A DNA stretch of 64,000 nucleotides, from the NCBI GenBank assembly GCA_003255065.1, contig QAOA01001051.1:25540-89539 (forward strand), written 5' to 3'. The first letter of the stretch is position 1, and the number at the start of each line of letters is the position of its first letter. Both the position numbers and the translations under genes were made by a program. The notes beneath the pieces are model-generated. The model made no database searches, was not told the origin of the DNA, and was given only the letters and a program-made list of their open reading frames with translations. Below, in pieces: positions 34,854-44,912 of the stretch. The stretch is from Cercis canadensis. Its lineage: Eukaryota > Streptophyta > Magnoliopsida > Fabales > Fabaceae.

Positions 34854-34875
34854 TGGTATCAGAGCAAGTCCAAAC

Positions 34876-35900
34876 CATGGATCTTTCGGGAAAAAGGAGT
34901 TCTAGTAGTAATACCAGTTTGTCCACTCCGGGTATCTCTTCCTTTGGTGAAAATTCTTCTCTAGTCATTACAAATCATAGGCTAGATGGGAAGAACTTTC
35001 TCCACTGGTCTCAGTCAGTCCTCATGGTGATTAGAGCACGGGGAAAGTTGGGTTTTATTACTGGTGAACTCAGTGAACCCAAGCTTGATGATCCCAACTA
35101 TGCTGCTTGGGAACTTAATAACTTCATTGTCATGTCTTGGCTCATCAACTCCATGGAGACAACCATTAGCCGAACCTATTTGTTATTCAAGACAGCCAAG
35201 GCGATTTGGGATGTTGTTAAAGAAACCTACTTAAACCTTGAGAATGCATCTTAAGTGTTTGAGATCAAGTTGAAGCTGAAGGATATTAGGCAAGGCAACC
35301 TGGATGTCACTGGATATTACAACTCCCTAAAGGTTATGTGGCAAGAACTAGATCTGTTCTATGAATTTGATTGGGGAGATATTGATGAACATATCAAATT
35401 CAAGGCACATCTGGACAAGGAGCGACTATATGATTTTCTGGCAGGTTTAAACAGAACTTTGGATGAGGTATGTGATCGGATCTTGGGAAGAAGGCCTCTG
35501 CCNTCTGTGGCAAGAACTAGATCTGTTCTATGAATCTGATTGGGGAGATATTGATGAACATATCAAATTCAAGGCACATCTGGACAAGGAGCGACTATAT
35601 GATTTTCTGGCAGGTTTAAACAGAACTTTGGATGAGGTATGTGATCGGATCTTGGGAAGAAGGCCTCTGCCATCAATTGGAGAAGCCTTTACTGAAGTGA
35701 GGCGTGAAAAAAATAGAAAGAGGGTGATGTTGGGAGAAGAAAAAAACTCAATCACTGTTGAAACTACTGCCTTCTATACCAAGGGCAGTTTTGATCCTAA
35801 AATTTGAGGTCACAACAAGCCATTCAAGCTTGGGGATCGTCCTACTTGCAACTACTGTAAAAAGATAGGCCATACTCGAGAGAAGTGCTTCCAACTCCAT
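34876..35900 (+). pseudogene. Outer copia gag relic with zinc knuckle
   Basis: The ATG at 34,876 opens a gag with NHRLDGKNFLHWSQSV and YAAWELNNFIVMSWL (UBN2/copia gag type). It has a TAA after the LENAS segment near 35,252. A CCHC knuckle CNYCKKIGHTREKC lies near 35,849-35,890. Bases 35,337-35,502 are repeated after the N at 35,503, which is an assembly overlap and not a gag duplication. Confidence 0.85.
35337..35670. repeat. Duplicate flanking an N in outer copia gag (probable artefact)
   Basis: About 165 bases starting TGTGGCAAGAACTAGATC occur on both sides of the N at 35,503, differing at one or two bases. Confidence 0.9.
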
Positions 35901-36110
35901 GGAGTACCCCTTGGCTGGAAATCTAAAAATAAAAGAGAAGGTAAGGCCCACCGAGTTTCTAGTGAACCTACACTTGAAGAAATTTGGGGAGAGGAAGAAG
36001 TCTCTAGTGTTCAGTTGTCTAAACCTCAACTGGAAGCACTCCACTGACTGCTTAGTAACCAATCTAAGACACCTACATGTTCTCTAGCTCTTAAATGTAC
36101 GACCCTCTCT

Positions 36111-37398
36111 ATGTCTAACCCTGAACTTGCACATTCAGCTCCTTGGATCTTTGATTTTGGAGCTTCTAACCATATGACAAGTGATCCCTCTCTTTTACTC
36201 TCCTATACACCATGCACCTATGACTATCGGGTAAGTGTAGCCAATGGATCTCTCTCACCTGTTGCTGGTTTTTGGTCAATCAAATTAACCAAAAATCTGG
36301 TTCTTCATTCTGTTCTTCATGTCCCTAATTTAACTTGCAACCTTGTTTCAATCAATAAATTAACCAATGACTCCCAATGTCAAGTGAAATTTACCCCTGA
36401 TTGTTGTGTTATACAGGACCAAGCTATGGGGAAGATGATTGGAGTGCTAGTATGTCAGATGGTCTCTACTTTTGGAAAAACAGTGGACCTCCTAATAAAC
36501 AAGCTTTTGCTGTAAAAGTGTCCAAATCTGATCAAATTATGTTGTGGCATCGTAGGTTAGGGCATCCTAATTTTCTGTACCTCAAGTGGTTGGTTCCAAC
36601 CTTATTTATCAATGAAAATTTGAATTTTCTTTTTTGTGAGGTGTGTCAATTAGCCAAGCAAACTCGAGTTCCATATAATGTTAAACCATATACTGCATCT
36701 AGACCTTTTGCCCTTATTCATAGTGATGTTTGGGGACCTTCTAGAGTGAAAAGTACTTCCGGGCCTAGATGGTTCATTACATTTATTGATGACCATACCA
36801 AAATCTGCTGGGTATACCTCCTAAAAGAAAAATCTGAAGCCTCACAAACCTTCAAAATGTTTCATTCTATGGTCCAAAATCAGTTCAAAGCCACCATTCA
36901 GATTTTTTGCACCGTAATGTAAAGGAATACTTTAACTCCATCCTAGGAGAATACCTTAATTCTCAAGGTATAATTCACCAAAGTTCTTGTGCCAATACCA
37001 CCCAACATAATGGTATATCCGAGAGAAAAAATTGTCACCTCTTAGAAGTGGCTAGATCCCTCATGTTCACTATGCATGTTCCCAAATATCTATGGGGAGA
37101 GGTTGTTCTAACAGCAGCTCATCTCATCAATCGGATGTCTTCTAAAGTTTTGGCCTTTCAAACCCCTATTTCAATCCTTCAACAGTTTTTTCCCTACTTC
37201 AGTCCTACATCTCTATCCCCTAAGACTTTTGGTTGTAGGGTCTTTGTTTACTTCCAATTTCCTGGGCAATCCAAACTTGATCCTAGGGCACACAAATGTG
37301 TGTTTGTAGGTTACTCATCTACTCAAAAGGGTATAAATGTTATTCACCTCTCCTCAAACAATTTTTTGTATCTAAAGATGCCACCTTCTTTGAAATAG
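36111..37398 (+). pseudogene. Outer copia protease and integrase relic
   Basis: The protease site reads DFGASNHMT instead of DSGASDHMT, so the Ser of the catalytic triplet is Phe. Then the pre-integrase zinc motif (MLWHRRLGHPN ... CEVCQLAKQ), and integrase with HSDVWGP. The second catalytic region, normally RSDNGxEY, is lost at a frameshift near 36,910 (NVKEYF remains). QHNGISERKN carries the Glu. Frame changes occur at about 36,420 and 36,915. Confidence 0.85.
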
Positions 37399-37813
37399 AC
37401 CATACTTTCCCCCCACACATCTTTAGGGGGAGCATATAGGTGAAGATGTGTGCCAAAAAACCGTCTTAGAGCTTGAACAACAGACCATTCCATCATCTGA
37501 AACAGGACTTGCTCAACCTTCCATAATTTCCGCAACCACTCCTACTTCTTTACCTATTCCCGAAACTCCTTTGTCTATCCCCGAAACCATCTTGACTGAA
37601 CCTGAACTAGTCACCATATAAACAAAAAACCCTAAAGACCGTCCAGAATTGCTTGTTTATTCCAGGAGAAATCCATCTTCAAAGGGTGACAAATCTGACA
37701 TACAGTAAGGGCAATCATCTGAACCTAGAGTGTGCTCTAATAACACTCATAGTACTAAATGCCCCATATAGCAACTAACAAAAACTCAACCAACCATGTA
37801 GCAGCTGACCGAA

Positions 37814-38255
37814 TTGCCCCAAAACTTGGGAGACTTTCCAATTGCAATCAGAAAAGGGGTAAGGGCATGTACAAAACACCCTATTTGCAAATTTGTGTCA
37901 TATGAACAACTATCTCCTAGTTTTCATGCTTTCACCACTGACCTCTCTAAGACAGCAATTCCTAAAAACATATATGAAGCAATCACTAAACCTGAATGGA
38001 AGCATGTTGTTTTGGAAGAGATGAGAGCACTTGAGAAAAATGGCACTTGGGAATTTAGAGACCTACCTATTGGTAAGAAGACAGTTGGATGTAAATGGTT
38101 GTTTACTATTAAATATAAAGGTGATGGTAGCATAGACAGGTATAAAGCTAGACTGGTTGCAAGGGGATTCACTCAAACCTATAACATTGACTACCAGGAG
38201 ACATTTTCACCTGTAGCAAAACTCAACACAGTGAGGGTCCTGTTTTCATTGGTAG
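37814..38255 (+). pseudogene. Outer copia reverse transcriptase, N-terminal part
   Basis: The typical copia RT opening NGTWEFRDLPIGKKTVGCKW, then KARLVARGFTQ and FSPVAKL, ends at 38,255 where the inner copia begins (target duplication GGTAG, 38,251-38,255). The frame continues at 43,417. Confidence 0.9.
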
Positions 38256-38421
38256 TGTTATAGTATGTAAATATGGAAATAATATAGATAGCTGTTACAG
38301 GATGTAAATATGGTAATATAGCATAATTATAGGGATTATAGCATGATCATAGGGATTAACCTCTATATATATATGAGTGTCCTATCAATGAGAAATATAT
38401 ATTTTTCCATCATAAATAACA
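38256..38421 (+). repeat. 5' LTR of inner copia
   Basis: 166 bp with a TATATATATATGAG promoter-like run. The longer length relative to the 3' LTR comes from a local 20-bp duplication around ATAGGGATTATAGCAT. Confidence 0.9.
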
Positions 38422-39113
38422 TGGTATCAGAGCTTGGTACAATTTGTCCAAGTTTCTGTTAGGGTTTGTGAGAATTTGTGAGGGTGAGTTTAGGGCACCC
38501 ATATAAGGTGTTGGGTTTCTCTCACCACCCCCATCATTGTGTTCAGAAGCCACCGGCCGGCCAACCCAGTGAGTCCGACAGACATCGGTGGCCAGTGTGT
38601 GATTCATGCACTGATCAACGTTTCTGCCCATCAATCCACGCGCCGACGCGTGAGGGCGCGTCTGACATCCCCTCCTTCTCCAACTTGTATCATTGTCGTT
38701 CTTGTCCAATTTTTGGTGTATCTCTGGCACTCTCATCCCATTTCTGGCAACATTCTTTGGTTTGGTCACTATTCCCCTCTTATTTTGTTCACTGTTTCTC
38801 TGATTGGGAATTCTATTTTGGGTTTCTTTGGCTATTGATCTCATTCTACTTTGGGAATTCTGGTTTGGTTTGTGTATTGCTTTGGGTGTCTTGCTTCGGC
38901 TGTTTGGGTGTTCGGTTGTTTGTGTATTTCCTTGGCTATTTGGGAATTCTGGTTTGATATTTCGATTATTTTGGTGTGGTGGTTTGATATTCTGCTATTG
39001 GTTTGATATTTTGGTGTGGTGGTTTTGTGGTATAACCACTGAATTTTGCATCTTTGACTAGTTTCCAATTATCTGGGTGGTTTTGCTTGGTTGCTTTGTG
39101 TCTTGCTTCATCC

Positions 39114-40294
39114 ATGACAAAAAATAAATCCACAGTTATGGTTGAGGTGGTTCCGGTTATGACAAAAATCACTGAGCATAAACTTAAAGTCTCCAACTAC
39201 TTAGACTAAAGTAAAACTATCCGGGTGTATTTACGAAGCATTAAGAAGGATGATCATCTCACCTCTAATCCTCCTACGGATGATACCCAGAAAGCATGGC
39301 TGCGGGATGATGCAAGACTATTCTTGCAGATTCGGAATTCTATTGATACTGAGGTACTTGGTCTAATTAATCACTGTGAGTTTGTGAAGGAGTTGATGGA
39401 GTATTTGGATTTCTTGAACTCTGGACGAGGAAACATATCTCGTATCTACGAGGTATGTAAGAACTTTTATCAGGGAGAGCAGTAGGATAAGCCTCTTACT
39501 GCTTATTTTATGGAGTTCAATAAAACTTATGAAGAACTCAACATGCTTCTCCCATTCAGCCCTGATGTCAAAGTTCAACAAGATCAGAGGGAGAAAATGG
39601 CAGTTATTAGTTTCCTAGTAGGCCTCCATCCAGAGTTTGAGGCTGTTAAATCTCAGCTTCTCTCGAACTCTGAAATCTCATCTTTGCATAAAATTTTTGC
39701 TAAAGTCCTTCACACAAAGAACCTGCAAACTTCTCAGCCCATTACTCCTAACAATGCTCTTGTTAGTCGTGGGGATTTTCATGGTAGTACTCGAGGTGGA
39801 CCTCAAGGTAGGATGAATCATCGTGACTAGAATATGGACAGTCAGCAGTCAGGGAAAGTCGAGTGCTTTTACTGCCATGAGTTGGGGCATCCAAAATGCA
39901 ATTGTAAGAAATTTCTCAACAAGAGTCCGAGAGGGCGGTCTGCGCATGTTGCATCGTCGTCTGATAAGACTATTACGGTCTCTGCTGATGAATTTGCCCA
40001 ATTCACTCAGTACCAGGAATCATTGAAATCCCTTGCTCCTACTGTTGTTTTTGCTAATACAGGTAAATCTCCTACATGTCTTCTCTTTTCATCATCCAAA
40101 TGGGTCATTGATTCTAGTGCATCAGACCACATAACAGGTAATCCTAACCTTTTCTCCACCTTCTATACCCATGCTTCTTCATCCCATGTGACTATAGCTG
40201 ATGGGTCTATCCCTAGTGTCATTGGTTCTAGCACTGTTCACCTAACCTCATCTATTTCTTTGCCCTTAGTGTTGAGTTTACCTAATTTCTGTTA
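39114..40294 (+). pseudogene. Inner copia gag and protease relic
   Basis: The ATG at 39,114 is followed by a TAG after KVSNYLD. Copia gag segments include LRDDARLFLQIRNSID and FLVGLHPEFEAVKSQLL. The zinc knuckle CFYCHELGHPKCNC is at about 39,861-39,905. The protease motif reads VIDSSASDHIT (Gly of DSGA changed to Ser) near 40,105. Stops at about 39,483 and 39,828 break the frame. The 650-base leader before it (38,434-39,113) shows no coding signal. Confidence 0.85.
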
Positions 40295-40311
40295 GTAAAC
40301 TCACTTGTACC

Positions 40312-43263
40312 TTGAACTGTAGTGTCTCATTCTTTCCTGGTTATTGTCTCTTTCAGGATGTTACGACGAAACAGATTATTGGTAAAGGACATGAATCTGG
40401 AGGCCTCTATGTACTTGACACTCAGGTGTCGAGATCCTTAGCATGTTCTAGTTCAATGTCTCCGTTTGAGGTGCACTATCGTTTGGGTCATCCATCTCTT
40501 CAGGTGCTCAAGCAGCTTTATCCCCAATTTCGTCATTTATCATCTTTGCATTGTGAGTTGTGTCTGTTTGCCAAACATCATTGTGTTCCCTTAAGATCTA
40601 GAGTCAATAAACGAGCTGCGTCTCCATTTGAGTTAGTCCATTCTGATGTTTGGGGTCCTTGTCCAATTTTGTCCAAAACTGGCTTTAAGTATTTTGTTAC
40701 CTTTGTTGATGACTATTCTCGTGTTACATGGTTATATTTAATGAAAAATCACTCTGAGGTATTTTCACATTTTTGTGCCTTCTGTGCTGAAATAAAAACA
40801 CAATTTAATGTTTCTGTTCAAACCCTAAGAAGTGATAATGCTAAAGAATACCTGTCTAGTTCCTTTCAATCTTATATGATTCAGCATGACATTCTTCATC
40901 AGTCCTCCTATATTGAGACACCTACTCAAAATGGGGTTGCTGAACAAAAGAATCGGCATCTCCTTGAGGTTGCAAGAGCTCTTTTGTTCCACATGATTGT
41001 TCCTAAACCATTTTGGGTGGATGTTGTCTCTACAACTTGTTTTTTAATTAATCGAATGTCATCTTCTGTTCTCAATGGGGCAATTCCCTCTTCTGTCCTT
41101 TTTCCATCCAAACTTGTGTTCCCTATTGTACCCCGCATGTTTGGCAGTACCTGCTTTGTTCACGATACCCGGTCTCAAGTCACTAAGTTAGACCTTAAGT
41201 CCCTTAAATGTATCTTCCTTGGTTACTCTCGTCCCCAAAAAGGGTATCGGTGTTTCTCTCCCACTCTTCATCGCTACATTGTCTCTCCCGATGTCACCTT
41301 CCAAGAAGACATTTCTTTCTTCTCTCCTTCCTTTCCTTCCCATAGTCAGGAGGAGGACGGTGATTTGTTGGTTTATACTGTTCCATGTTCTCACCCACCT
41401 ATAGATGCTTTTGCACCTCCTCCAAAGTCTACTCGGCCCCCTATTTTCCATGTCTACACTAGACGGCAACCTCTAAATGCAGGTTCAGATTCATGTCCTT
41501 CACCATCTGCTTCGTTGCCAGATCCAGACTCCAGTGCTCCTACTCCTGACCTTCTTATTGCTTTTCGAAAAGGTAAACGTCAGTGTATTTATCCTATTGC
41601 TTCAGTTGTTTCCTATGATCACTTGTCTTCTCCTTCTTATTCTTTTTTTGCCAAACTAGACTCTGTATCCATTCCTAAAACAGTTCGTGAAGCTTTGGCT
41701 CATCTTGGGTGGCGTGATGCCATGATAGAAAAGATAAATGCTCTTAATCATAATGGCACTTGGACATTAGTGGATTTACCTATCGGCAAGAAAGCTATTG
41801 GGTGCAATTGGGTATTTACAGTTAAAGTCAATCCTGATGGTTCTGTGGCCCGACTGAAAGCCCGTCTCGTTGCGAAAGGATATGCTCAGACTTATGGTAC
41901 TGATTACTCATATACATTTTCTCCTGTTGCCAAACTTACATCAGTTCGTTTGCTGATTTCCTTAGCAGTCACTCATGATTGGTTGCTACACAAGTTGGAT
42001 ATCAAAAATGTTTTTCTTCATGGTACTCTTCAAGAAGAGGTCTATATGGAGCAACCACCTGGGTATGTTGCTCAGGGGGAGTATGGGAAAGTATGTCGAC
42101 TCTGGAAGTTGTTGTATGGTCTGAAATAGAGCCCTCGAGCGTGGTTTGGTAGGTTCAGTCAAGTTGTTTTGAAATATGGAATGAAGAAAAGCAAGTCTGA
42201 TCACACAGTGTTTTACAAGCATTCTAAGGATGGCATCATTCTGCTCGCAGTATATGTTGATGACATTGTGATTACTGGGAGAGATAGCTCAGGCATATCT
42301 GGTCTCAAGACTTTCTTGCACTTTCACTTTTAGACAAAGGATTTGGGACCTTTGAAATACTGCGTAGGGGTTGAAGTCATGAGAAACAAGAAGGGGATCT
42401 TCCTGTCCCAAAGGAAGTATGTTCTTGATTTGTTGAAAGAAACAGGAAAAATAGGGGCTAAGCCATGTAGTACCTTAATGACTCTTAACATACAGCCTGC
42501 AAAGGATGACAATGAACCATTTCATGATCTTGAGAGGTATAGGAGGCTTGTGGGGAAGTTGAAATATCTTACACTCGCCCCGATATTGCGTGTTCGGTCA
42601 GTGTTGTCAGCCGCTTTATGTCCTTCCCAACAGTCAACCATTGGGCGCTCCTAAAACAAATTCTTTGTTACTTGAAAGGAGCTCCAGGTCATGGATTATT
42701 TTATGGGCATCATGGACACACTAAGGTAGAATGTTTCTTTGGCATGATTGANTGCAATTCAGCCCAAAAGAGGTTTAAAAGACTAAGTATGAGGAATAAC
42801 TATTGTATAAAAAGTGTGTTCATCAATCCACTACTGGCTATTGTGTCTTCGTGGGAGGGAACCTAGTTTCATGGAAGAGTAAGAAGCAAAATATAGTCTC
42901 CCGATCTACTGCAGAATCAGAGTACAGATATATGGCAAACTCAGCATGTGAGATTGTATGGATATACCAACTTTTGAAAGAAGTTGGCTTCAACTCTCAG
43001 TACTAGCAAAGCTATGGTGTGACAACCAGGCTGCTCAAGATCGAAGACACATTGCTTCTAATACTGTGTTTCACGAATGAACTAAGCATATCAAGATCGA
43101 TTGTCACTTTGTTCATGAAAAGATTGAAGAGAAGCTCATTACTATAGGATATGTAAGAACAGAAGACCAGTTGGGAGACATCTTTATAAAAGCCTTGAAT
43201 AGAGCCCGCATTGATTACATTTGTAACAAGATGGGCATGATTAACATCTATGCTCCACCTTGA
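40312..43263 (+). pseudogene. Inner copia pol (integrase, RT, RNase H)
   Basis: A 605-codon open stretch (to 42,129) contains the pre-integrase HC motif (HYRLGHPS ... [11 protein letters not shown]) and integrase with all three acidic residues in [15 protein letters not shown] and [13 protein letters not shown] begins [20 protein letters not shown] and reaches LLYGLK before TAG (Q in relatives). It then continues with YVDDIVITG near 42,250, intact. Further stops at 42,333 and frameshifts near 42,590, 42,750 (an N) and 43,005 lead to RNase H (SRSTAESEYR) and the GMINIYAP end near 43,240. Confidence 0.9.
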
Positions 43264-43270
43264 GGGGGAG

Positions 43271-43416
43271 TGTTATAGTACGTAAATATGGAAATAATAT
43301 AGATAGCTGTTACAAGAAGTAAATATGGTAATATAGTATGATCATAGGGATTAGCCTCTGTATATATATGAGTGTCCTATCAATGAGAAATATATACTTT
43401 TCCACCAAAAATAACA
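43271..43416 (+). repeat. 3' LTR of inner copia
   Basis: 146-bp partner of the 5' LTR, directly after the polypurine tract GAGGGGGAG. Confidence 0.9.
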
Positions 43417-44659
43417 GGCAGCAAACTTAGACTGGTCTCTCCATCAGCTAGATGTGAAGAATGTTTTTCTTAATGGAGTGCTGAATGAGGAAGTCTACAT
43501 GAATATACCTCCCAGGTTTGACGGACCAAAAAGGAAGGTGTGCAGATTGAAAAAGGCTCTTTATGGGCTGAAACAATTCCCAAGAGCATGGTTTGAGAAA
43601 CTTGTGAGGGTTGAGAAGAATAGAGGGTACTGCCAAGCTCAAACCGATCACATCATGTTCTTTAAGCACTCATTAGGAGGTAAGATTACTATTCTCATTG
43701 TGTAAGTGGATGATTTGATTATAACAGGGACTGATCTAGCTTAAATCAGTTCATTAAAGAATTATCTTAACAAGATATTTGAGCTTAAAGACCTAGGACC
43801 TCTAAAATACTTCCTAGGGATGGAGGTAGCAAGGAACCATACTGGCATTTCAATCTCACAACAAAAATATATGCTGGATTTATTGCAAGAAACTGGAATG
43901 ATGGGCTGTAAACTAGCTAACACCCCTATGGAACCTAATAAGAAGTTAGGGGGAGAAGAGGATGGCAGAGATGTTGATAAAGGGAGGTATCAACGGCTTG
44001 TGGGAAAACTCATATACCTTGCACACACACAGCCTGACATTGCATTTGCAATAAGCTTGGTGAGCCAATTCATGCACTCTCCTAAGGAAGGCCACATGGA
44101 TGTAGTGTACAGAATTTTGAGGTACTTAAAGAGCACTCAAGGAAAATGATTGTATTTTAGAAAAGGAAGGCAAAAACATGTTGAAATATTCACTGATGCA
44201 GATTGGGCAGGATCAATAATTGATAGGCGTTCCACTTCAGGTTATTGTACTTATGTGTGGGGAAATCTAGTGACATGGAGAAGTAAAAAGTAGGTTGTTG
44301 TAGCCAAAAGTACTGTAGTGGTAGAGCTTCAGGCCTTAGCACATGGGGTTTGTGAGGGTATTTGGCTAAAAAGAATACTAAAGGAACTTCGAGTTCTTAT
44401 ACCTCTACCCATAACCTTATATTGTGACAACCAAGTAGCAGTCAATATAGCCCACAATCCAGTCCATCATAACAGAGCTAAGCATGTAGATATTGACAGA
44501 CACTTCATTAAAGAAAAGGTTAATAATGGGCTTATTAGTCTAAGATATCTACCCACAAAGCAACAGGTAGCTGATATTCTTACCAAGATCCTTCATAGAC
44601 CACGAGTTGAAGAATTAACAAGCAAGTTGGGCATGATCAATATCTATGCCTCAGCTTGA
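43417..44659 (+). pseudogene. Outer copia reverse transcriptase (continued) and RNase H
   Basis: It resumes with NLDWSLHQLDVKNVFLNG and KKALYGLKQ. The catalytic box reads LIV-stop-VDDLIITG (TAA where Tyr is usual, about 43,703), a further TAG-type break follows, then LKYFLGMEVA, RNase H (FTDADWAGS near 44,194) and the GMINIYAS end at 44,659, followed by the polypurine tract and 3' LTR. Continuity with 38,255 shows the inner element was inserted into this frame. Confidence 0.9.
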
Positions 44660-44666
44660 GGGGGAG

Positions 44667-44899
44667 TGTTGGAAATCCCGAATATTAAGGGAGGAAATTA
44701 AGGGATAGCTAATTGTATTTAATCAGCTGTAGTTAATTGTATTTATTAGGATAGCTGACTAAGGATATTTAATGTAAATAGAATCCCTTAGATTAGGCTA
44801 TTGCTTATAGTTAGGAATTGATTGTTGTCATCAATTCCTATATATGTAAAGTCCGGTTGTCAATAGCAGTAAGAGAGAAATTATTCTCAGATTCTTACA
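44667..44899 (+). repeat. 3' LTR of outer copia
   Basis: 233 bp, TGTTGGAAATCCC to CTTACA, with a 14-bp internal duplication (AAGGGAGGAAATTAAGGGA) absent from the 5' LTR. Followed by ATATA and within a dozen bases by the CTC1 exon 8 donor. Confidence 0.92.
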
Positions 44900-44912
44900 A
44901 TATAGTTAGTAC

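Larger units (their letters stand above)
38256..43416 (+). mobile_element. Inner Ty1/copia retrotransposon nested in the outer copia RT
   Basis: LTRs at 38,256-38,421 and 43,271-43,416 start TGTTATAGTA and end AATAACA. Flanking GGTAG (38,251-38,255) and GGCAG (43,417-43,421) are the target duplication with one change. It has PBS TGGTATCAGAGC (38,422-38,433), a long leader, gag, pol, and polypurine tract GAGGGGGAG (43,262-43,270). The two LTRs differ by about 10 substitutions and a 20-bp indel. Integrase residues are intact, but stops occur in gag, RT and RNase H. Confidence 0.94.
34635..44899 (+). mobile_element. Outer Ty1/copia retrotransposon in CTC1 intron, carrying a second copia
   Basis: LTRs at 34,635-34,853 and 44,667-44,899 are flanked by a perfect ATATA duplication (34,630-34,634 and 44,900-44,904). 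The insertion is 8-12 bases beyond the splice donor of CTC1 exon 8 (44,911-44,912). Order is PBS TGGTATCAGAGC, gag, protease, integrase, RT, RNase H, polypurine tract GAGGGGGAG. The RT is split by the inner copia at 38,256-43,416. LTRs differ by roughly 16 bases plus a 14-bp insertion. Stops and altered active sites show it is dead. Confidence 0.93.

Noticed and set aside
35255-35807. Apparent tandem repeat within copia gag
   Set aside because: The repeat is centred on the N at 35,503 and is best explained by overlapping contig ends.
38434-39113. Hydrophobic frames (38,478-38,957, 38,804-39,061) as membrane proteins
   Set aside because: They lie in the leader between PBS and gag of the inner copia; the TTTGG/GGTTTG-rich DNA makes Phe/Leu/Trp/Gly-rich chance frames.
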